A stretch of 64,000 nt of DNA from Bacteroidales bacterium (GCA_024400295.1 JAKSNA010000006.1:1-64000), one strand, 5' to 3'. Counted from the stretch's first letter, positions 1 to 9,289 are shown. Notes: generated by a model from the letters alone, not told the origin. Numbers and translations are program-made.

Positions 1-167
1 GCGTCTCGGTTTTGAAAGGTCAAAGTTAAGAAGAGATTTTTGAAATGTCAAGAAAAATTTGATTTTTTAATTCAATTTTTACCTTTAACGGATTCCAGTC
101 TCTCAATATTTCTTTTCTCCATATCGACATCAACGCCGGCAGCAGCGAGCCTCTTCCTGAGGCGAAA

Positions 168-206
168 ACAAAAGCCCCGGCCGCTGATGCGGTCGGGGCT
201 TTTTCC
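168..206 (-). terminator. rpmA intrinsic terminator
   Basis: A GC-rich inverted repeat (arms AAAGCCCCG and CGGGGCTTT, extended by CCGC/GCGG around a TGAT loop) lies 20 bases beyond the rpmA stop. Read on the minus strand it is followed by CTTTTGTT. It ends the rplU-rpmA transcript. Bases 1-167 hold no gene that I can support. Confidence 0.85.
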
Positions 207-227
207 TGCTCGTTATCTTGAAACGAC

Positions 228-500
228 TTACTCTGTCACTTCGGCTTTCACCGGGATGACTGAAACGTATGAGCGGTCGTCTCTCTTCCTGCGGAATTCC
301 ACGATGCCGTCTGTAAGGGCGAACAATGTGTGATCTTTGCCCATACCGACGTTTTCACCTGGATTGTGTTTTGTGCCGCGCTGACGAACGATGATGTTAC
401 CAGCGATAACTGCCTGTCCACCGAAAACCTTTACTCCGAGTCGTTTGCTATGTGATTCACGACCGTTTTCTGAACTACCAACGCCTTTCTTGTGTGCCAT
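228..500 (-). CDS. rpmA: 50S ribosomal protein L27
   Basis: This is ribosomal protein L27, a component of the large subunit whose N-terminal tail reaches towards the peptidyl-transferase centre. The 90-residue length and the start [14 protein letters not shown] are typical; the family's [16 protein letters not shown] and [11 protein letters not shown] segments follow in order. No N-terminal extension of the kind cleaved by Prp in Firmicutes is present. It lies 23 bases downstream of rplU in the standard L21-L27 order and is followed by a strong terminator, so the two form a two-gene operon. Identification is by direct recognition of the family sequence. Confidence 0.98.
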   Translation of the reverse strand: MAHKKGVGSSENGRESHSKRLGVKVFGGQAVIAGNIIVRQRGTKHNPGENVGMGKDHTLFALTDGIVEFRRKRDDRSYVSVIPVKAEVTE

Positions 501-523
501 AACTTCTTGATTTTTTAGGTTAA

Positions 524-835
524 TTATTCAGTGATGTTTTCGATGCTGATTCTGCTCAAACACTGGCGGTGGCCATTGAGCTTCTGATAGCCTTTTCTTC
601 TTTTCTTCTTGAAGACCAAGACTTTGTCAGCCTTGAGATGTTCAATGATTTTAGCATCAACTTTGGCACCTTGGAGGACGGGGGCGCCAACCCTTGTGTT
701 GCCGTCATTGTCGATCAACAACACCTTGTCGAAAGTCACTGTGCTTCCGATTTCGCCGTTCAGACGGTTGCAATAAATCTTGTCGCCATTGCTGACTCTG
801 AACTGCTGCCCTGCGATTTCTACGATTGCGTACAT
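524..835 (-). CDS. rplU: 50S ribosomal protein L21
   Basis: This is ribosomal protein L21, which binds 23S rRNA in the large subunit. At 103 residues it has the usual length, starting [14 protein letters not shown] and carrying the basic [16 protein letters not shown] segment near the C-terminus. It is the first gene of the rplU-rpmA operon; a TACTTTTG box is found 40 bases upstream of its ATG. The stretch upstream of that box is duplicated 1.2 kb away in front of the neighbouring ATPase gene, so the promoter area seems to have been involved in an insertion or duplication. Confidence 0.98.
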   Translation of the reverse strand: MYAIVEIAGQQFRVSNGDKIYCNRLNGEIGSTVTFDKVLLIDNDGNTRVGAPVLQGAKVDAKIIEHLKADKVLVFKKKRRKGYQKLNGHRQCLSRISIENITE

Positions 836-872
836 TACTTTGTATTAATTAGAAATTTGAAAATTTTCGAGC

Positions 873-926
873 TGCAAAAGTACAACAAATTTTGATACAC
901 ACAACATTTTTCTGAAAATTAATTTT
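873..926. repeat. Direct repeat, copy A (left of ATPase gene)
   Basis: About 53 bases beginning TGCAAAAGTACAACAAAT and ending GAAAATTAATTTT recur at 2087-2139 with roughly 80 percent identity. Copy A contains the rplU promoter box and overlaps the last codons of the ATPase gene. Confidence 0.8.
875..882 (-). promoter_or_regulatory. -7 box of rplU-rpmA
   Basis: TACTTTTG on the minus strand fits the Bacteroidetes -7 consensus TAnnTTTG. It stands 40 bases before the rplU start codon. No clear TTTG -33 element was seen at the usual 19-base distance, only a TTG. Confidence 0.65.
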
Positions 927-2040
927 CCATCCTCAACCAAATTCCCATAACAGGGTCAGATAGTATTATTTCTTTGTTTTCTTCTATTATTAAATCTCTG
1001 TCAATCAATGCCTTCCTTATTATTGCGACATTAGCTGAGGAATTCAGTCTGTAAGATTCTATCACTTTCGATGATGAAAATCCTGTACGTACGCCGTCAG
1101 CCACTGCATGCAGAAATCCCATCTGGCCCACGGTCAGATTCTCCGTTTTGCTTTCAAAAACTTCGCGGCACTGGTCAACAAGCTCATTCTGAGCATCGTG
1201 CATGATTTTCTCTGTGACAGCGATTTCCGTCCTCTGGAAAACATACCACGACAGCTGCTGCACATACGACGAGTTGCCGTCAACGCTGTTCACTATCCAT
1301 TCAGCCTGCTCGTCCGTTATGGTTTTATTCGATTCGCTGAATTTGCCAGTAATATAATCAATCCAATAGTTCATCGGAATTCTTTTCAGATAAATGATGT
1401 CGCCGAATTTGTAAAAAGGCCTTGTCGTGTCGTCGAAAAGCGACTCCATCATGTGCTTTTTACTGCCGAAAAGACAATACGACACGAGCTCGTGATGCTG
1501 CCAGACCGAACGCAAGACAGTTTGGAAATGCATAGAATCCTGATATTTAGCGATTTGCTGAAATTCGTCTATGCAGACAACCACTCTGATGCTTTTCTTC
1601 TTCGCAATTTTCTCTGACAATTGGAGCATATCCTCCATCGAATTGTCCTTAGGCATATATTGCAGTTTCAAAGACATCTCTCCCGACATATCTGCTGATG
1701 CGTTTATGCCGAAACTGATGCGACTCAAAAACGACTTCGCGTTTTCAATCCACTCGTCCATTTTATTGGAAGTCTGAGTCAAAACGGCAGATGCGTAACG
1801 CTCACAGAAATCCTCCGCGCAACGACACTGGTGCACATCCACGTAAACTATTTTCAACTTCTCGCTTTCCGCTAATGATTTCGCCTTCTTCACCAACGAC
1901 GTTTTTCCCCATCTACGAGGAGAAACAATGAATGTGTTCACTCCATATTTGAAATTTGAAACCAACTTCTCCGTCTCTTTTTCCCTGTCAGTGAAAGTGT
2001 CGCCACTCACCGTTTTCCCAAACACAAAAGGTATATCCAT
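919..2040 (-). CDS. AAA-type ATPase (ATPase_2-like, STAND-related)
   Basis: This is a cytoplasmic P-loop ATPase of the large, poorly characterised family often annotated as 'ATP-binding protein' in Bacteroidetes. Visible parts are a Walker A motif SPRRWGKT at residues 40-47, a Walker B stretch VVVCIDEFQQI around 152-162, and a C-terminal part from about residue 290 that looks like a winged helix. The 373-residue length is normal for the family. Its cellular role is unknown; relatives have been suggested to act as switch ATPases, but nothing here fixes a function. It has its own TACTTTTG box. The whole gene sits between two 53-bp direct repeats, which suggests it was inserted, or arose with a duplication, between rplU and what used to lie upstream of it. 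Confidence 0.85.
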   Translation of the reverse strand: MDIPFVFGKTVSGDTFTDREKETEKLVSNFKYGVNTFIVSPRRWGKTSLVKKAKSLAESEKLKIVYVDVHQCRCAEDFCERYASAVLTQTSNKMDEWIENAKSFLSRISFGINASADMSGEMSLKLQYMPKDNSMEDMLQLSEKIAKKKSIRVVVCIDEFQQIAKYQDSMHFQTVLRSVWQHHELVSYCLFGSKKHMMESLFDDTTRPFYKFGDIIYLKRIPMNYWIDYITGKFSESNKTITDEQAEWIVNSVDGNSSYVQQLSWYVFQRTEIAVTEKIMHDAQNELVDQCREVFESKTENLTVGQMGFLHAVADGVRTGFSSSKVIESYRLNSSANVAIIRKALIDRDLIIEENKEIILSDPVMGIWLRMEN

Positions 2041-2086
2041 GATATAATAATGTTATTACTAATAGATTGCTTACTAATAATTTTGT

Positions 2087-2139
2087 TGCAAAAGTACAAC
2101 AAATATTAATACGTGCGACATTTTATGAAAATTAATTTT
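2087..2139. repeat. Direct repeat, copy B (right of ATPase gene)
   Basis: This is the second copy of the repeat at 873-926. It supplies the ATPase gene with the same promoter arrangement that copy A supplies to rplU. The repeat period is 1214 bases, one gene length. Confidence 0.8.
2089..2096 (-). promoter_or_regulatory. -7 box of the ATPase gene
   Basis: TACTTTTG on the minus strand lies 49 bases before the ATPase ATG. It is identical to the rplU box and sits inside the duplicated repeat. Confidence 0.6.
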
Positions 2140-2231
2140 GATGTTATCAGATGTTTTGAATTTCACCACAAAAGAGTGATTTTTTTAACAAAATTGATAA
2201 AAAAACTCTGATAACGTACGAAGGCAAGACC

Positions 2232-2444
2232 TTGACAGAACTAAAGAAAGATTTCAAAAATGCGATTGACGACTACATCGAACACTGCAAGGAAAACGGA
2301 CTGGAATTCCACAAGTCGTACAGTGGCAGCTTCAACATCCGCATTCCGGTTGACCTTCATGCCAGAATTGCCGCAATGGCACAATCTGAAGGCATATCAC
2401 TCAACGCTTTCGTGAAGGAAAGCCTTATGAGAGCGGTCATGTAA
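2232..2444 (+). CDS. HicB-family antitoxin-like protein, N-terminus missing
   Basis: The protein ends in a ribbon-helix-helix segment, FNIRIPVDLHARIAAMAQSEG followed by ISLNAFVKESL, as in HicB-type antitoxins, preceded by the family's TELKKDFKNAIDDYIEHCKE stretch. Full HicB proteins have about 30-40 more residues in front (an RNase H-like domain). Here the same frame stays open back to 2160 and reads ...ITYEGKT, matching the HicB pattern before the TTG at 2232, but it contains no ATG, GTG or better start before a stop at 2157-2159. So the gene is either a remnant or uses an unusual start. No hicA toxin gene is adjacent. It may be a decayed or orphan antitoxin next to the inserted ATPase gene. 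Confidence 0.6.
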   Translation: MTELKKDFKNAIDDYIEHCKENGLEFHKSYSGSFNIRIPVDLHARIAAMAQSEGISLNAFVKESLMRAVM

Positions 2445-2484
2445 AATTTTCCAATCTTTCCGTTTTTCATGCGCTATTATTTCG

Positions 2485-2492
2485 TATTTTTG
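2485..2492 (+). promoter_or_regulatory. -7 box of purL
   Basis: TATTTTTG fits TAnnTTTG and lies 22 bases before the purL ATG at 2515. It also shows that the TTG at 2497 is too close to the box to be the start. Confidence 0.65.
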
Positions 2493-2514
2493 CGCTTTGA
2501 AATATTTTGATTAT

Positions 2515-5500
2515 ATGGTAATCTTTTTCGAAAACCCTCAAAAGACAATCATCGCAGTACAATGCGCTGAACATCCTTCAAGACAGGATACAACAAAATT
2601 CATTTGGCTTTTTGACAATGCAAAACAGATTGACAGCCAATCGGTTGAAGGTTATTTCTTCGGTCCGCGCCGTGAGATGATAACCCCGTGGAGCACCAAC
2701 GCTGTGGAAATCACACAGAACATGGGCATCAAAGGCGTGGTCCGCATCGAGCAATATTTCCCGGTAAAGGAAGACGACGACAGTTTCGACCCGATGCTTC
2801 AGGCAAAATACCACAACCTCGACCAGAACGTGTTTTTCGTTGACATCAAACCAGAACCGCTCAAATATATCACTGATATTGAAGAATATAACCAAAAAGA
2901 AGGTCTTGCCCTCAGCCAGGAGGAAATTGATTATCTGAAAGGCATCAGCAAGAAGATAGGCCGCGGCCTCACCGACTCTGAAGTATATGGCTTCGCACAG
3001 GTGAACTCCGAGCACTGCCGCCACAAGATCTTCAACGGCTCGTTCATCATCGACGGTAAGGAGATGCCGGAGACGCTGTTCGCGCTCATCAAGAAGACCT
3101 CGAAAGTGAACAGAAACCGCCTCGTCTCGGCATACAAAGACAACGTGGCGTTCATCCTCGGCCCGAAGGTGGAGCAGTTCGCGCCGGCGACGCAGCACAA
3201 GGCCGACTATTTCAGAATCAAAGACATAGACACCGTCATCTCGCTCAAGGCGGAGACACATAACTTCCCGACGACAGTCGAGCCGTTCAACGGGGCGGCC
3301 ACCGGCACCGGCGGCGAGATACGCGACCGTCTCGCAGGCGGACGCGGCAGCATCCCGCTGGCGGGCACCGCCGTATATATGACCTCGTACCCGCGCAACG
3401 ACAGCTCACGCGAATGGGAGGACAGCTTCAAGGAACGCCCGTGGCTCTACCAGACTCCTGAAGAACTGCTCATCAAGGCATCAAACGGAGCCTCCGACTT
3501 CGGGAACAAGTTCGGGCAGCCGCTCATCAACGGTTCGCTTCTCACCTTCGAGCACTCCGAGGGCGAAGGCGGCGACTTCGGCTACGACAAGGTCATCATG
3601 GAGGCGGGCGGCATCGGCTTCGCCCCCGTTGACGACAGCATCAAGGAAGACCCGGAGCCGGGCGACCTCATCATAGTGCTCGGCGGCGACAACTACCGCA
3701 TCGGCATGGGCGGCGCGGCCGTCTCAAGCGTCGGCACCGGACAATACTCCAACGCCATAGAACTCAACGCCGTGCAACGCGCCAACCCGGAGATGCAGAA
3801 ACGCGTCGCCAACGTCATCCGCGCCATGGTGGAGAACGACAGCAACCCCGTGCGCTCCATCCACGACCACGGCGCCGGCGGCCACCTCAACTGCCTCTCC
3901 GAACTCATCGACAAGAGCGGCGGCGTGGTTTATGTTGACAACCTGCCTGTCGGCGACCCGACACTCTCCGACAAGGAGATAATCGGCAACGAGTCGCAGG
4001 AGAGAATGGGACTCCTTGTAAATAAGGCAGATACGGAAGTCATACGCCTCACGGCGGAACGCGAACGCGCACCTTATTATATGGTGGGAGAATCGACCGA
4101 CGACCAGCGGCTCCGTTTCACCCGCAAAAACGGCGTCAACCCGATAGACCTCAGCCTGTCTGACTTCTTCGGAAGCGCACCGAAGACCGTCCTGACCGAC
4201 ACTAACATCGACTATCAGTTCAGACCTGTTGAATATAAACCAAACAAGTTCGTTCAATACCTGCAAGACGTGCTTCAGATTGAAGCCGTGTCGTGCAAAG
4301 ACTGGCTCACCAACAAGGTTGACCGTTCCGTCACCGGACGCGTCGCCATGCAGCAGTGCGCCGGCGCCATACAGCTGCCTCTCAACGACCTGGGCATCAT
4401 GGCGTTGGACTATCAGGGCGTGCGCGGCATCGGCACCGCTTTGGGACACGCTCCCGCAGCAGCGTTGATCTCACCGGAAGCAGGCTCGCACCTCTCTGTG
4501 GCAGAGGCACTTACCAACCTCGTCTGGGCACCAATTGAAGAGAACCTCAAAGGCGTCTCGTTGAGTGCCAACTGGATGTGGCCAGCAAAGAACACCGGCG
4601 AAAACGCACGTCTCTACAGGGCAGTCAAGGCGTTGAGCGACTTCTGCCTCGCCCTCGGCGTAAACGTCCCGACAGGAAAAGACTCACTGTCGATGACACA
4701 GAAATATCCTAACGGACAGAAAGTCCTTGCCCCAGGCACCGTCATCGTGACGGCAGCCGGCGAAGTGACCGACGTGAAGAAAGCGGTGAGACCTGTGATG
4801 AAAGTTGACGGCGACACGAGACTTCTCTACATCAACTTCTCGAAAGACAGCTTCAAACTCGGCGGCAGCAGTTTCGCCCAGACGTTGAGCAGAATAGGCG
4901 AGGAGACGCCAGATGTAAAAGACACTGAATATTTCAAACTGTGTTTCAACACCTTGCAACAACTCATCGAGAAAGGTCTGGTTATTGCCGGACACGACGT
5001 CTCGGCGGGCGGTCTCATCACCACATTGCTTGAGATGACATTCGCCAACTGCGAAGGCGGCCTCAACGTTGACCTCAGCGCATTTGACAAGAACGACCTC
5101 ATCAGCGTGGCGTTCAGCGAGCAGCCGGCTGTGGTCATTCAGGTGAAAGACAAAGCCGTTGAGAAGATTCTCAACGACAACAACATTGAATATCAAGTAA
5201 TTGCAAAACCGATAGACGAGCGTGTCATCGCATTGAAGAAAGGACAGGAGAATTACAGTCTCGACATCGACTCATTGCGTGACCTTTGGTACAAGAGTTC
5301 GTATCTGCTTGACGCAAAACAGAGCGGCGACCAGAAAGCCCGCGAGCGTTTCAGGAACTACAAGAAACAAGATCTGCGTTACGACTTCGGCAGGTTCACC
5401 GGCAAGGCGGCTGACCTCGGCATCGACATGCACCGTCGCACCCCATCGGGCGTCAAGGCGGCCATCATCCGCGAGAAAGGCGTCAACGGCGACCGCGAGA

Positions 5501-6204
5501 TGGCGTATGCCCTCTACCTCGCCGGCTTCGACGTGAAAGACGTCCACACCACCGACCTCATCAGCGGAAGGGAGGACCTCACCGACGTCAACATGATTGT
5601 GTTCGTCGGCGGTTTCAGCAACTCCGACGTCCTCGGCTCGGCGAAAGGCTGGGCGGGCGCGTTGCTCTTCAACGAGAAGGCACGCAACGCCATCATGAAC
5701 TTCTACAAACGTCCCGACACGATGAGCCTCGGCGTCTGCAACGGCTGCCAGCTCATGACGGAACTGCACCTCATCTACCCGAACCACGATGAACACATCA
5801 GGATGCTGCATAACGATTCACATAAATTCGAGTCTAACTTCGTGAATGTCAATATAAGTTACAGCAACAGCATCATGCTGTCGAGCTTGAAAGGCCGTCG
5901 TCTCGGCGTGTGGGTAGCCCACGGCGAAGGCAAGTTCAACTTCCCGTATTTCAAGGATAAGTACAACATCGCGATGAGCTACAGCTTCGATGAATATCCG
6001 GGCAACCCAAACGGCAGCGACTGGTCGGTGGCGGCGATATGCTCCAACGACGGACGTCATCTCGCCATGATGCCTCACCTTGAGAGAGCTTTCCTGCCTT
6101 GGCAGTGGCCATATTACCCTGAGGAAAGGAAGAACGATGAGGTCAGCCCGTGGATCGAGGCATTCGTCAACGCATTGAATTGGATCAAGAATAACAAGAA
6201 TTGA
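2515..6204 (+). CDS. purL: Phosphoribosylformylglycinamidine synthase (single-chain PurL)
   Basis: This enzyme converts formylglycinamide ribonucleotide, glutamine and ATP to FGAM in step four of purine synthesis. It is the long single-chain form (1229 residues). An N-terminal PurS-like part is followed by the linker with VNSEHCRHKIF, two PurM-like ATP-binding halves (glycine-rich GAATGTGGEIRDRLAGGRGS in the first), and a C-terminal class I glutaminase domain with the nucleophile in GVCNGCQ (Cys about 1075) and the His/Glu pair in PHLERAFLP. The start chosen is the ATG at 2515, giving MVIFFENPQK; an in-frame TTG six codons earlier lies immediately after the promoter box. G+C is clearly higher than in the accessory regions. 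Its stop shares one base with the next gene's ATG. Confidence 0.97.
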   Translation: MVIFFENPQKTIIAVQCAEHPSRQDTTKFIWLFDNAKQIDSQSVEGYFFGPRREMITPWSTNAVEITQNMGIKGVVRIEQYFPVKEDDDSFDPMLQAKYHNLDQNVFFVDIKPEPLKYITDIEEYNQKEGLALSQEEIDYLKGISKKIGRGLTDSEVYGFAQVNSEHCRHKIFNGSFIIDGKEMPETLFALIKKTSKVNRNRLVSAYKDNVAFILGPKVEQFAPATQHKADYFRIKDIDTVISLKAETHNFPTTVEPFNGAATGTGGEIRDRLAGGRGSIPLAGTAVYMTSYPRNDSSREWEDSFKERPWLYQTPEELLIKASNGASDFGNKFGQPLINGSLLTFEHSEGEGGDFGYDKVIMEAGGIGFAPVDDSIKEDPEPGDLIIVLGGDNYRIGMGGAAVSSVGTGQYSNAIELNAVQRANPEMQKRVANVIRAMVENDSNPVRSIHDHGAGGHLNCLSELIDKSGGVVYVDNLPVGDPTLSDKEIIGNESQERMGLLVNKADTEVIRLTAERERAPYYMVGESTDDQRLRFTRKNGVNPIDLSLSDFFGSAPKTVLTDTNIDYQFRPVEYKPNKFVQYLQDVLQIEAVSCKDWLTNKVDRSVTGRVAMQQCAGAIQLPLNDLGIMALDYQGVRGIGTALGHAPAAALISPEAGSHLSVAEALTNLVWAPIEENLKGVSLSANWMWPAKNTGENARLYRAVKALSDFCLALGVNVPTGKDSLSMTQKYPNGQKVLAPGTVIVTAAGEVTDVKKAVRPVMKVDGDTRLLYINFSKDSFKLGGSSFAQTLSRIGEETPDVKDTEYFKLCFNTLQQLIEKGLVIAGHDVSAGGLITTLLEMTFANCEGGLNVDLSAFDKNDLISVAFSEQPAVVIQVKDKAVEKILNDNNIEYQVIAKPIDERVIALKKGQENYSLDIDSLRDLWYKSSYLLDAKQSGDQKARERFRNYKKQDLRYDFGRFTGKAADLGIDMHRRTPSGVKAAIIREKGVNGDREMAYALYLAGFDVKDVHTTDLISGREDLTDVNMIVFVGGFSNSDVLGSAKGWAGALLFNEKARNAIMNFYKRPDTMSLGVCNGCQLMTELHLIYPNHDEHIRMLHNDSHKFESNFVNVNISYSNSIMLSSLKGRRLGVWVAHGEGKFNFPYFKDKYNIAMSYSFDEYPGNPNGSDWSVAAICSNDGRHLAMMPHLERAFLPWQWPYYPEERKNDEVSPWIEAFVNALNWIKNNKN

Positions 6205-7988
6205 TGAGAAACGACGTCCCACCCAGATTGTTCGACCTGGTGCCATACTATATTAATAGGTATGGTGACCATCATGACTGCCTTTTTGGCGGGAAAATCA
6301 ACGGCAAATGGGTAAAATACGACGGAGTGTCATTCAAGGAGATCACCGACAACATCAGTTACGGGCTTCTGAAGCTCGGCGTGGGGCGCGGTGACCGTAT
6401 CGCGTTGATTTCCAACAATTGTCCGGAATGGAACATGATTGACTTCGCCGTCCAGCAGATCGGTGCCATCATCATTCCGATCTACCCGACAATCAGCCAA
6501 AGCGATTACGAATACATTTTCCGTCATTCGGAAACGAAAATAGCTTTCATATATAACAAGCTGATTTTTAATAAGATAAAAGCAATTCCAGAAGGTACTT
6601 CCTTGGTTGGGACGATTTTCTCAATCCGACCGACCGAAGGAGTGAAGCCTCTGTCGGAACTCATCGGACTCGGCAAAGCGAATCAGGACAAGACGGCTCT
6701 CGAAGACATTAAAAATGAGATAAAACCAGACGACATCGCCACGATAATCTACACATCTGGCACGCTCGGCCTCCCGAAAGGCGTCATGCTCACCCACGAC
6801 AACATCCTGTCGATGGTCAGGAACCTGTGCCCCGTCTATACCGTCAACGAGACCCACGACTCGATAAGCTACCTCCCGCTAAGCCACATTTACGAGAGGG
6901 CGATAATATATTGCCACGTCTATCTCGGCACAGCCACATACTACGTTGAGAACATCGGAACGATTCTCAATGACATTCAAGACATCAAGCCAAAGTCATT
7001 TTCATCGGTGCCACGTCTGATCGAGAGAATTTTCTCGAACATCATGCGAAACGAACAAAAGCTGAAGGGGCCGCAGAAGAGACTGTTCGACTGGGCGATG
7101 CTCCTTGCGGAGAGATACGACGAGACAGGAAAAGACAACGGGTATTTTTACAAGAAAGAGCTTAAGATTGCCGACAGGTTGGTTTACAGCAAGGTGCGTA
7201 ATATGTTCGGTGGCAGGCTTGAGTTCATCATCGTTGGCGGCGCGTCGATACAGCCGAGGTTGGTGAAGGTTTTCAGCGCGTTCGGCATCCCTATTGTGGA
7301 AGGTTACGGCCTCACCGAGACATCACCTGTGATTGCCACAAACAGTCTGGTCACAGGCAAGATTAAAGCCGGAACAGTCGGCGAACCACTTGCCAATCAA
7401 GTCGTTAAGATTTCTGACAAAGGCGAGATCCTTGTCAAAGGCGACAATGTCTTCGTCGGGTATTACAAAGATGATGAAAAGACGCGTGAGGCCATCGACG
7501 CCGACGGATTCTTCCATACCGGTGACATCGGTGAGTTTGACAATGACGGAATGCTGAAGATTACCGGCAGGATAAAGGAGATTTTCAAGACCTCGATGGG
7601 CAAATATGTCAGTCCGGCATTGCTTGAGAGCAAGATATGCGAGTCGCCTTTCATATCACAGATAATGGTAGTCGGTGAAAACCAGAAATTCGCCGGAGCG
7701 CTTATCGTTCCGAACTTCGATTACGTGAAAATTTGGTGCGAAGAGAATGGCACAGTATTTACGTCCGGCAAGGAATCAATTAAGAATCAAGATGTTATCA
7801 GCTGTTTTCGCAATGAAATCGAGAAATATAACAAGGAGTTCGGCGATTATGAGCAGATAAAGAAGTTCGAGTTGATTGACCATGAATGGACCATTGAGGC
7901 CGGTGAGATGACGCCGAGTCTGAAGCTGAGACGCAGTGTGATCATTCAGAGGCATTCCGCGGAGATTGAGAGGATATTTTCGGAGTGA
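6204..7988 (+). CDS. AMP-forming long-chain fatty acid--CoA ligase
   Basis: This is a member of the ANL adenylating superfamily, closest to FadD/FAA-type long-chain acyl-CoA synthetases that activate fatty acids to acyl-CoA through an acyl-adenylate. The phosphate-binding motif YTSGTLGLPKGVMLTH is near residue 187, followed by GYGLTETSP and the hinge motif GRIKEIFKTSMGKYVSP. There is no signal peptide. The length of 594 residues is typical of the 600-residue Bacteroidetes subgroup. The start is the ATG at 6204, which overlaps the purL TGA by one base (TGATG), implying translational coupling with purL. The two pathways have no obvious biochemical link. Substrate chain length cannot be told from sequence. 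Confidence 0.9.
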   Translation: MRNDVPPRLFDLVPYYINRYGDHHDCLFGGKINGKWVKYDGVSFKEITDNISYGLLKLGVGRGDRIALISNNCPEWNMIDFAVQQIGAIIIPIYPTISQSDYEYIFRHSETKIAFIYNKLIFNKIKAIPEGTSLVGTIFSIRPTEGVKPLSELIGLGKANQDKTALEDIKNEIKPDDIATIIYTSGTLGLPKGVMLTHDNILSMVRNLCPVYTVNETHDSISYLPLSHIYERAIIYCHVYLGTATYYVENIGTILNDIQDIKPKSFSSVPRLIERIFSNIMRNEQKLKGPQKRLFDWAMLLAERYDETGKDNGYFYKKELKIADRLVYSKVRNMFGGRLEFIIVGGASIQPRLVKVFSAFGIPIVEGYGLTETSPVIATNSLVTGKIKAGTVGEPLANQVVKISDKGEILVKGDNVFVGYYKDDEKTREAIDADGFFHTGDIGEFDNDGMLKITGRIKEIFKTSMGKYVSPALLESKICESPFISQIMVVGENQKFAGALIVPNFDYVKIWCEENGTVFTSGKESIKNQDVISCFRNEIEKYNKEFGDYEQIKKFELIDHEWTIEAGEMTPSLKLRRSVIIQRHSAEIERIFSE

Positions 7989-8094
7989 GAGTGAATGATT
8001 ATGTGCGTTTTTGTCACGCCTGTTGACCTATAGCTTTTGTTTTACAGACAATTTATACGATGTGTTCGGGCCATTATGAATGTTTAAAGTTAAA

Positions 8095-9282
8095 TCAAAT
8101 CGTCTCAATGAACTCGTGAACAGAATATATTTGTGCGACAGTGGTATTTCGACGCTGTTTCAGTTGAGGGCAACGACTAATTGGAATCTCTTTTGAACTA
8201 TCAAACCGAAGAACGGCATAATAGGGCGCGTGCTCTGCCGTAAAACCAAGTTCTTGCAACGATTCTGCCGTCCAAATCTGAAATCCCGGTTTAGTGAGTT
8301 TATAAAGCCTTACTTCGTCACCGTTCTGGTGCAAGCACACGTAGCCCAATCGCTCAAAGCCAGCCTTCACCAACAACGACCCCTTACTATCGCCTGCACG
8401 CAAATAGCACATGCCTAATTCTTGCATTTTCTTATAATCGGCAGGGCGAGCGTGGTTGGCAAGAACGGTCACTTCTTTGGGGTTCTCCTGCATTTTCTTT
8501 AGCAGTTTAGCAGCCTCCTTCTCATCTTCTATAGCCTCACGGCGGCGCTTACTTAGTTCTACAAACTGCGCATCTTGCTCAATGCCGATAAACTTACGCC
8601 CTAACAGATTGGCGGCAATACCTGTGGTACTGCTTCCTGCAAAGGGATCTAAGATAGTGTCGCCTTTATCGGTGGAAGCAAGGATAATGCGGTACAATAG
8701 GCGCAATGTTTTTTGCGTAGGGTGTTTGCCGCACGCTTTCTCCCAAGAACCCACTGCCGGTATCGTCCACACATCGGTCATCTGTCTATCACCGTTGAGT
8801 TGTTTCATTACCTCATAGTTGAATTTATGCGGTTTCTTCTCGCACTTACGCGCCCAAATGATGAGTTCTGTGGAGAAATTGAAGTAACGGCAACTGAGGT
8901 TTGGGGGTGGATCGGTTTTCTGCCAAGTGATAGTATTGAGAACTTTGTAGCCGAGTTCTTGTAGGCAGCGCATCACTACGTGGATATTGTGGTGTGTACC
9001 GCTAATCCAGATAGTGCCGTTGTCTTTGAGTTTGGGGCGACAGAGGGAGAGCCACTGTTTATTAAACTCGTAGATATATTCGGGAGTACCGCCTTTGTCC
9101 CAATCGCCCTTATCAACGCAGACTTGTTTGCCGCTTTGGCAACTGATGCCGCCGTTACTAAGGAAATACGGCGGATCTGCAAAGACAGCATCCACCGAAT
9201 TGTCCGGCAGTTCGGCTATCTTCTTCATGCAATCACCATGAAGGAGAAGGAAATCACCATTGGAAGATTGGAAAGCAGACAT
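8095..9282 (-). CDS. DpnA-like adenine-N6 DNA methyltransferase, long form
   Basis: This is a beta-class DNA N6-adenine methyltransferase. The catalytic motif IV ADPPYFLSNGG comes first (about residue 36) and the AdoMet-binding motif ILDPFAGSSTTG comes late (about residue 213), which is the beta order. The neighbourhood of a DpnII endonuclease and a Dam-like methylase makes it the counterpart of DpnA (M2.DpnII), which protects GATC and can act on single strands. As I recall DpnA is near 270 residues; this protein has 395, with about 120 extra C-terminal residues after the methylase core that I do not recognise. It is the last gene of the four-gene operon, 7 bases after the endonuclease. Confidence 0.88.
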   Translation of the reverse strand: MSAFQSSNGDFLLLHGDCMKKIAELPDNSVDAVFADPPYFLSNGGISCQSGKQVCVDKGDWDKGGTPEYIYEFNKQWLSLCRPKLKDNGTIWISGTHHNIHVVMRCLQELGYKVLNTITWQKTDPPPNLSCRYFNFSTELIIWARKCEKKPHKFNYEVMKQLNGDRQMTDVWTIPAVGSWEKACGKHPTQKTLRLLYRIILASTDKGDTILDPFAGSSTTGIAANLLGRKFIGIEQDAQFVELSKRRREAIEDEKEAAKLLKKMQENPKEVTVLANHARPADYKKMQELGMCYLRAGDSKGSLLVKAGFERLGYVCLHQNGDEVRLYKLTKPGFQIWTAESLQELGFTAEHAPYYAVLRFDSSKEIPISRCPQLKQRRNTTVAQIYSVHEFIETI

Positions 9283-9289
9283 TGTTTAT

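Noticed and set aside
40..333. Plus-strand frame opposite rpmA
   Set aside because: Overlaps the L27 gene and its terminator antisense; no recognisable protein.
3724..4449. Long minus-strand frames opposite purL
   Set aside because: Shadows of the purL codon pattern; no motifs.
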